Shown: positions 59,158 through 64,000 of the stretch, in pieces
Layout: every line of letters begins with the position of its first letter
Numbering within the stretch: position 1 is the stretch's first letter
DNA from: Candidatus Zixiibacteriota bacterium
GTDB taxonomy: Bacteria; Zixibacteria; MSB-5A5; GN15; FEB-12
DNA length: 64,000 bases
Assembly (NCBI GenBank): GCA_029860345.1
Contig: JAOUBJ010000004.1
Span: 124,001 to 188,000, forward strand
Direction: 5' to 3'
The notes under the pieces: model-generated
Told to the model about the DNA's origin: nothing
What the model saw: the letters and a program-made list of their open reading frames with translations, nothing else
The model's database searches: none
Position numbers and translations under genes: made by a program

Positions 59158-59522
59158 TACAATCTCGTCCTAACTTCGGTACCCCACCCACCGGGTGGGC
59201 TTGTGATTGGGGTTGCACCCACAACTGGGGGCGAGTGGTGTCGGGCGACCCCGCCCGACACTTGCCATACATGATACAGACAGACTCCGCAATGAGCAAC
59301 TTCATACCTCGAGTGCGCTCGGTATGACAAAGTAGGGCAGGATCGCTGTGATACTGCCGAACTTGGCGGCATCGCAAGAATGCCGCCCTACTAAGAAAGA
59401 ACACACCCCGCCCCCCGCCATCTGGCGGTGTACGGCCCGCTCAAGAGGGGATGAAGAGAACTCGACCCGCCCACGGCTTGGCCTCAAGGATCGACTGCGT
59501 TCGATATGACTTGGGTGGCCCA
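59158..59522. repeat. Repeat-rich gap with family A palindrome
   Basis: CCCACCCACCGGGTGGGC-type hairpin near 59183, a family A element at 59235-59262, a REP-like GAGTGCGCTCGGTATGAC near 59309, GGCGGCATCGCAAGAATGCC (59363-59382) also seen near 6251, and the CCCCGCC...CAAGAGGGG segment near 59405-59450 fill this space. No gene is seen. Confidence 0.65.
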
Positions 59523-60173
59523 TCAGCTTGCTGTGGGAACTTTGTCACCCCGAGCGGAGTCGAGGGGAGGTTGTGAAATGGGTTTGTTTTGCGGAAAAAA
59601 GTTTTTGGCGGCAAGCTGGGCTGGGGAATCGGATTGGTCGGGGTGTTGCAGGCGGTGCAAAAGGGTGAAAGCGCGAGTAAGTTGGCGGTCGAGGCGCATT
59701 TCGTAGTGTTGCAGGGTTTCGCGGAAAGATTGATCGGGGACTGCTTGGGACGAGACACGGTTGGCGTTCTGGCGCGCGAGCGCTTCTTCGTCGAGGTCGT
59801 CGGGATCATCGAGAATGCTGACGTAATGACCGCGTTCGATGCTGTCGGCGGTGTCTTCGAGTTGCCGGTTGATGCGGGCGGTTTCGGCGTTGATGACTCG
59901 TCGGTAGCGCCAAAGGGCGTTGGCAATTTTCAGAACGAGATGATCCTGCATGGTGCCTTGTGGTTTGAGCTCATCGATCAGCGAGTCGAGGAGTTGCTCG
60001 TACTCCGTGCGGTCCTCGGTTAGGTGAGGGGATTTGAGGATAATGTCGCAGGCATGAAGGCCATGTTTGATAGCGTTACGGCTGACGACAGCTTTGCCTT
60101 CAGTAGACGTGGGGCCGGTGGATTTCTTGGCGTTACGCCGATTGGCGGCGACTTGTTTTTTGCTGGTAGGCAT
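59523..60173 (-). CDS. Hypothetical protein with N-terminal STGPxxxxGKAxxSRNAxKHGL motif
   Basis: It belongs to a loosely described bacterial family recognised by NRRNAKKSTGPTSTEGKAVV followed by SRNAIKHGL near the N-terminus, then a helical region rich in Glu, Arg and Gln (about 50-190). Homologues are often multicopy and linked to repeats; no activity is known. I use the ATG at 60173 (AAAGG nine bases upstream) over the TTG at 60191. The last 15 or so residues (PPLDSARGDKVPTAS) are encoded by a family B dispersed repeat, so the natural C-terminus was altered by repeat insertion. Confidence 0.6.
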   Translation of the reverse strand: MPTSKKQVAANRRNAKKSTGPTSTEGKAVVSRNAIKHGLHACDIILKSPHLTEDRTEYEQLLDSLIDELKPQGTMQDHLVLKIANALWRYRRVINAETARINRQLEDTADSIERGHYVSILDDPDDLDEEALARQNANRVSSQAVPDQSFRETLQHYEMRLDRQLTRAFTLLHRLQHPDQSDSPAQLAAKNFFPQNKPISQPPLDSARGDKVPTAS

Positions 60174-60290
60174 AGGACTAACCTTTACCAATAAGCAACC
60201 AGCCGGATTATGCAGGGATGTTGTGGGGAAAGTGTGGAGGGCACTCGTTCCTTAACGATCCCAGAACAGGAATCACGCGAAGCGCGTGAT

Positions 60291-60334
60291 GTCGAAACCT
60301 CGCTTCGCGAACCCTTCGGGTCAGGGGTTTCGAC
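60291..60334. repeat. Family C inverted-repeat element, third copy
   Basis: GTCGAAACCT...GGGGTTTCGAC ends with a small internal hairpin; it matches the copies at 6164-6225 and 32666-32709. The adjoining TCACGCG-aag-CGCGTGA hairpin (about 60273-60289) is also found next to the copy near 6105. The gap 60174-60466 holds no gene. Confidence 0.65.
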
Positions 60335-60466
60335 CTACGGTTCCCTGCGCTCGGGGTGACCGGGCGAAGATGGATGCCGGATCAAGGTCCGGCATGACAG
60401 AGGATGGAGATTGCCGCGGCCATGCGAAAGGCGAGGCCTGGCAATGACGGATCAGAGTTCGCCCAC

Positions 60467-60495
60467 AAAAAAAACTCCGCCTTCAGAAGGCGGAG
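60467..60495 (-). terminator. Terminator of the alaS-to-DUF3098 operon
   Basis: On the minus strand CTCCGCCTT-ctg-AAGGCGGAG (60495-60475) is a perfect nine-base stem followed by eight T (60474-60467). It lies 28 bases after the stop of the DUF3098-like gene and would end the whole leftward operon. Confidence 0.9.
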
Positions 60496-60523
60496 GAATA
60501 TTCCAATCTGCCCAACAGCCTGT

Positions 60524-60796
60524 CTATTTCGCGCTTAGATCGGGCCGAGCGGCGTCGGGTGTGGTATCGTCCGGCTTGTCTTTAATGACGATAGCAACCG
60601 GAATCAACACACAGTAACCCAGCACCAAGAGTATCGGCGCCAGGGTCATCGAGCCGGTACCCAGGGTCACATAACCGACTACGATCACCACTAAGGCAGC
60701 GGCGAAAATCAAATAATTCTTCATTCCGAACGGCCAACTGACATCCTCAGATTTGGCTGCGGCTTTCGGGGCGGGTCTGTTGGTTTTTTTGGCCAT
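60524..60796 (-). CDS. Small DUF3098-like membrane protein
   Basis: About 90 residues with a Lys/Pro/Ala-rich cytoplasmic start (MAKKTNRPAPKAAAKSED), two membrane helices (about 28-46 and 52-72, with GYVTLGTGSMTLAPILLVLG between and within them) and a charged tail. The pattern matches DUF3098, found across the Bacteroidetes/FCB group. I use the ATG at 60796, six bases after GGAG; the longer frame overlaps the O-antigen ligase gene. It is the last gene of its operon. Function is unknown. Confidence 0.7.
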   Translation of the reverse strand: MAKKTNRPAPKAAAKSEDVSWPFGMKNYLIFAAALVVIVVGYVTLGTGSMTLAPILLVLGYCVLIPVAIVIKDKPDDTTPDAARPDLSAK

Positions 60797-60830
60797 AACA
60801 GTCTCCAAGAAAGAGATATCGGCTTCAAAG

Positions 60831-62099
60831 TCAAGACCTTTTAGCGGCCGATCTTTTTGCCTTTCGTTGCTCATTATACCAGGGCCACAGCCCGACCGCC
60901 CAAACGAACATCAACAGTTGACGCACTTCCTCATCGGCAAAGGTGGCCTCAAACAGCGCCGTTGTGAAAAAGGCCACTGCGCCCAGTGATGCCGCCAGGA
61001 AAAAGCGATCGCCTTCCGCAAATGACCGACGCCGTCTGAACCCGCCGAAAGTATATCCAAACAACACCATCCACAGTCCGGCAAAAAGCAAAAAACCCGG
61101 CAGACCGTAGACTGCGACCATGTTTATAAGATCATTGTGGGCGTGGACATGCTTGCGATAATCAGGGATATCGGGGCGCAGCCTGGCTGCGTACTCGGTT
61201 TCGAAATTGCCCGGGCCAACGCCGAAAACCGGATGCTCGCGGGCAATCGACAGAGATTTTTGCCAGATGAACGGTCGGCTTCCCTCATATTCCAAACTGA
61301 GTTCTTTGTCCATCGCCCCCGTGAATCGTTCGACCAGCCCCGGTAACAACAGCGCTACCACCAAAGCCATTGCGGCCAAACCGCCAATCATGCTTATCAA
61401 GTACTTTCGACCGAGCACCACACCGGCCACCAGCAGACCCACCACCAGCGCGATGACCGATCCGCGACTGAACGAGAGCAGCGTTACGGCCATGGCCAAA
61501 AGAGAAGCGGCCAGAAACAGTTGCCTTCGCCCGGCTCTCAGATTCTCGACTTTTCGGACGCCCAATCCAAATAGCATCAGGGCGGCCGTGGCGTAGTAGT
61601 TGCCGAATGTCAGCCGATGTGAGAAATTTCCGCGCACCCGATAGCCAAAACCATCGGCCGCTGTGAGAGCCGAGTCTTTGAACCAGTTTAGACCGAGTGA
61701 GTATTGCAAAAGACCATAGATCGAAACCAACAACACACCGACCGCGAAAATCGCCATCAATCGCTCACGGTACGTCTTGTTCTGCATCAGGAAGACACCG
61801 ATGGGCACAATCAAAAACAGCCAGTCTTCTTTCATGATATACAACGACCGACCGACCGTCTCGCCCAACATCGAACAAACGAATATCCATATTATGTAGA
61901 GGGCCACGAAAACGTAAAACCGCTTCAATGAATCGACGAAAGGCTGGTAACGGTGAACGACAATCACTGTGATAAACAAGGCCAGCGACACACCCAAGGC
62001 CATCTGAGCCAGGGCTATCGAAAAGGTGCTGCCGAATATGAACAGAGCATAGAAGAAAAAGAGAGCGTCGGTTAATCTTGACGGCGCGATTTGGTTCAT
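60831..62099 (-). CDS. O-antigen ligase/polymerase family membrane protein
   Basis: Inner-membrane protein with about 11 hydrophobic helices. The large periplasmic loop before the last helices contains YEGSRPFIWQKSLSIAREHP and FGVGPGNFETEYAARL, then HAHNDLINMVAVYGLPGF, the Wzy_C (O-antigen ligase) signature with the catalytic His of WaaL-type enzymes. It would join or polymerise glycans on the periplasmic side. The ATG overlaps the gmhA stop (ATGA). Ligase and polymerase cannot be told apart from sequence alone. Confidence 0.87.
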   Translation of the reverse strand: MNQIAPSRLTDALFFFYALFIFGSTFSIALAQMALGVSLALFITVIVVHRYQPFVDSLKRFYVFVALYIIWIFVCSMLGETVGRSLYIMKEDWLFLIVPIGVFLMQNKTYRERLMAIFAVGVLLVSIYGLLQYSLGLNWFKDSALTAADGFGYRVRGNFSHRLTFGNYYATAALMLFGLGVRKVENLRAGRRQLFLAASLLAMAVTLLSFSRGSVIALVVGLLVAGVVLGRKYLISMIGGLAAMALVVALLLPGLVERFTGAMDKELSLEYEGSRPFIWQKSLSIAREHPVFGVGPGNFETEYAARLRPDIPDYRKHVHAHNDLINMVAVYGLPGFLLFAGLWMVLFGYTFGGFRRRRSFAEGDRFFLAASLGAVAFFTTALFEATFADEEVRQLLMFVWAVGLWPWYNEQRKAKRSAAKRS

Positions 62100-62686
62100 C
62101 CGAATAGATCGCCTTCGATCAGTTCCACCAGGCTGTGGATGATGAAAATATGTTCTTCCTGGATGCGTTGAGTCGAGGTGTGCGGTATTATCAACGGTCG
62201 TTCGATCTGTTTGGCCAGCTTGCCCCCGCGTCCGCCCAGTAAAGCCGCCGATAACATGCCGCGCTCACGAGCCACGGCCACGGCCTTGATCAAATTCGGT
62301 GAATTGCCGGAAGTGGAGAGAACAAACAACAGGTCCCCTTTGCTACCCAGCCCTTCCACCTGTCGGGCGAAGACGTTTTCGTATCCGAAATCATTGGCCG
62401 CGGCTGTGGTCACGGATGGGTCCATCCCGAGCGCGATAGCCGGCAGCGACTGGCGGTTTCGTTCCGCAGTTAGCCGCACAATCATCTCGGCCGCAAAGTG
62501 GGAGGCGTCAGAAGCGGAGCCACCATTGCCGGCTATGAGTAACTTGCCGCCGGCTCCGATCACTCCTGAGATCACAGCAGCCAGATCGAGAATTTGCAGT
62601 CCTAATTGATCGACCACTGCGCGGCGCAGAATAGCTGAATCTTCGGCTGCTTTTTTCAGTGGTGCCAGGCGGACATCTTCGTTCAT
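62096..62686 (-). CDS. gmhA: Phosphoheptose isomerase
   Basis: SIS-domain enzyme converting sedoheptulose 7-phosphate to heptose 7-phosphate, the first step to ADP- or GDP-heptose for lipopolysaccharide core or other heptose glycans. Conserved segments: LLIAGNGGSASDASHFAAE, the catalytic region LTAERNRQSLPAIALG, and LLFVLSTSGNSPNLIKAV; HTSTQRIQEEHIFIIH holds the active-site Glu/His of GmhA. Length 196 is standard. It overlaps its neighbours on both sides by four bases (ATGA), so translation of the three genes is coupled. Confidence 0.92.
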   Translation of the reverse strand: MNEDVRLAPLKKAAEDSAILRRAVVDQLGLQILDLAAVISGVIGAGGKLLIAGNGGSASDASHFAAEMIVRLTAERNRQSLPAIALGMDPSVTTAAANDFGYENVFARQVEGLGSKGDLLFVLSTSGNSPNLIKAVAVARERGMLSAALLGGRGGKLAKQIERPLIIPHTSTQRIQEEHIFIIHSLVELIEGDLFG

Positions 62687-63450
62687 GCCGTTACTTTCTC
62701 CTTATAATGAATAGCCGCGCCGAACTCACGCATCAACTCCGGGTCCGGTTCACACTCCAAACCACTGCCGATTACCACAAACGAAGCACCGGCCTTGACT
62801 CGGGCTTCGCAATCCGAGGGTGTTCGCAGCCCTCCGCCGACAATGATCCCAATATCGACATAAGACGACACTGCTTCGACCATTTCCACCGACACCGGCC
62901 ACTCGGCACCGGAGCCTGCTTCCAGATAGACCAGCTTCATTCCGAGGTATTGAGCGGCCAGGGCATGGGCGCAGGCGATGTCGTTCTTGCTGCGCGGAAT
63001 CGGCAAAGTGCCGGATATGTATTGCACCGATGTCAGTGGTCCGGATTCAATCAATAGATAGCCGGTCGGGATAGTTTCGAGATTGCATCTTTTGATAATC
63101 GGGGCTCCTTTTACTTGTTCGTCGATTAGGTAGCTCGGGTTGCGGCCGGACAGCAACGAAGTGAACAGGATAGCATCCGCCGATGGACAAATCTGGGCAT
63201 ACGATCCCGGAAAAATAATCACCGGCACGGGTGAAATCTGTTTTATTTCCTTAACGGAAGTGGCGAAATCTCCGTCCAACATAAACGATGTTCCTACCAG
63301 AATAGCATCCACGCCACAGTCAGCGGCCGCTTCAGCCAGCGGCAGATAGACCTCCCGGCTGACCCGGTCCGGGTCCAGAAGAAGCAGAAACCCGGCGCCA
63401 CGTTCTGAGCAGGCGGTTATCAATTTTGTGTAGATCGGTCCATCGATCAC
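62683..63450 (-). CDS. Geranylgeranylglyceryl phosphate synthase family protein (PcrB/GGGPS)
   Basis: TIM-barrel prenyltransferase that joins a polyprenyl diphosphate to sn-glycerol-1-phosphate, the first ether-bond step of archaeal-type lipids. Family marks: LLLDPDRVS near the N-terminus, VGTSFMLDG, VIIFPGSYAQICPSADAILF, LLSGRNPSYLI, LVYLEAGSGAEWPV and the phosphate-binding GIIVGGGLRTP and VVIGSGLE. Length 255 fits the group II enzymes found in Bacteroidetes and relatives. GTG start after AAGGA. It follows alaS by 33 bases and overlaps gmhA. Prenyl length is not predictable here. Confidence 0.92.
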   Translation of the reverse strand: MIDGPIYTKLITACSERGAGFLLLLDPDRVSREVYLPLAEAAADCGVDAILVGTSFMLDGDFATSVKEIKQISPVPVIIFPGSYAQICPSADAILFTSLLSGRNPSYLIDEQVKGAPIIKRCNLETIPTGYLLIESGPLTSVQYISGTLPIPRSKNDIACAHALAAQYLGMKLVYLEAGSGAEWPVSVEMVEAVSSYVDIGIIVGGGLRTPSDCEARVKAGASFVVIGSGLECEPDPELMREFGAAIHYKEKVTA

Positions 63451-63483
63451 TTGTTCTTCCTTGTTGGTGACATACTCTGACTA

Positions 63484-64000
63484 CTATGCTCTCGCTACTT
63501 CCTTGATTTTTTTCCCGAAAACTTCATAGACTTCACTGGCCGCTGTGCCCGTGGCGATCGTTCCCTGCGCGAAGTTCGGTTTGCCGCCGCCGCGACCACC
63601 GAGTATGCTGAGGCACTCCTTAGCCAGCGACCCGCTGTGCAGATCATACTGACTTGTCGCTGTGGCGCTGGAGCCGATCATAACCGTCGGTTTATCTGCA
63701 ATGGTACCGAAAGCCAGCACCACAACAGGTTCGTTGATGGATTTCTCACTGTCCACCCAGCCGGCCATCACATCACGATCCGACTGGCCGAAATCATGCG
63801 TAATGTAGCTCACCTTTCCAATGGGCCGACGTTCACCAATCGACTGGCCGCCGCCTGAGAACATCTCGGCTTTTACTTTCTTGATCTCTTTCTCAAGCGC
63901 GAGGTTGCTTTCTTTCAACTGTTGCAGCGCATCCCCCACCTCTTCCTCTGACCGTCCGAGCAGTTGAGATGCATCCTGACGGAATCGCTTGGCATCAAGC
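63484..64000 (-). CDS. alaS: Alanyl-tRNA synthetase, C-terminal part (runs off the window)
   Basis: Only the last 171 codons are present; the frame is open to the right edge. The coiled-coil segment (LKESNLALEKEIKKVKAEMF) and the DHHA1 C-Ala domain with the glycine-rich motif LGGRGGGKPNFAQG identify the 3' end of alaS. The rest, with the catalytic and editing domains, lies beyond 64000. It is the first visible gene of the operon continuing with GGGP synthase, gmhA, O-antigen ligase and the DUF3098 protein. Confidence 0.93.
   Translation of the reverse strand, partial: LDAKRFRQDASQLLGRSEEEVGDALQQLKESNLALEKEIKKVKAEMFSGGGQSIGERRPIGKVSYITHDFGQSDRDVMAGWVDSEKSINEPVVVLAFGTIADKPTVMIGSSATATSQYDLHSGSLAKECLSILGGRGGGKPNFAQGTIATGTAASEVYEVFGKKIKEVARA

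Overview
The window comes from a bacterium with two membranes. It encodes SLBB and Wzz-type polysaccharide export, an MCE lipid-transport protein, predicted beta-barrel and secreted proteins, and a phosphoheptose isomerase. A secreted protein ends in the FlgD-like sorting domain (YPNPFNP...) typical of the FCB/Zixibacteria lineages. A bacterial geranylgeranylglyceryl-phosphate synthase and many short palindromic repeats between genes also fit an uncultivated FCB-superphylum bacterium, perhaps Candidatus Zixibacteria. That placement is inference from gene content; there is no rRNA here. I found no tRNA, rRNA or CRISPR array.

Layout. 0.3-5.9 kb: polysaccharide export operon with a WbpB/WbpD/WbpE-like triad for a diacetamido uronic acid sugar. 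6.3-16.6 kb: penicillin-acylase family hydrolase, Na+/proline-type symporter, predicted outer-membrane protein, DUF2807 protein, sorting-domain secreted protein, CHASE-PAS sensor. 17-22.3 kb: enolase, DUF2914 protein, molybdopterin genes moaA, moaD and a MoaE-MoeB-rhodanese fusion. 22.5-25.4 kb: three-gene cassette of D12-class DNA adenine methyltransferase, ParB-like protein and QxK-type nuclease. 25.7-30.5 kb: dnaX-ebfC-recR and a large membrane/TPR protein. 30.7-32.6 kb: DUF3696 ATPase plus PIN-like nuclease. 32.8-35.9 kb: three-subunit proton-translocating transhydrogenase. 36.4-43.5 kb: HD-GYP protein, heme-binding-type lipoprotein, GAF-GAF-SpoIIE phosphatase, a 4 x 99-bp tandem repeat, SDR epimerase, PLP enzyme. 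43.9-52.1 kb: TIR protein abutting secA, rsgA, MCE protein, GH57 glucanotransferase. 52.5-57.8 kb: Fic protein, chemoreceptor, PadR regulator with partner. 58-64 kb: GT4 glycosyltransferase, a GKA-motif protein, and the operon alaS-GGGP synthase-gmhA-O-antigen ligase-DUF3098.

How it fits together. Housekeeping blocks are separated by short, visibly A+T-richer insertions: methyltransferase/ParB/nuclease, ATPase/PIN, TIR and Fic. These look like accessory defence or toxin modules. The first two are the best candidates for undescribed systems. The gaps hold several families of palindromic dispersed repeats. dnaX contains an A10 run that would give the short gamma product after a -1 shift.
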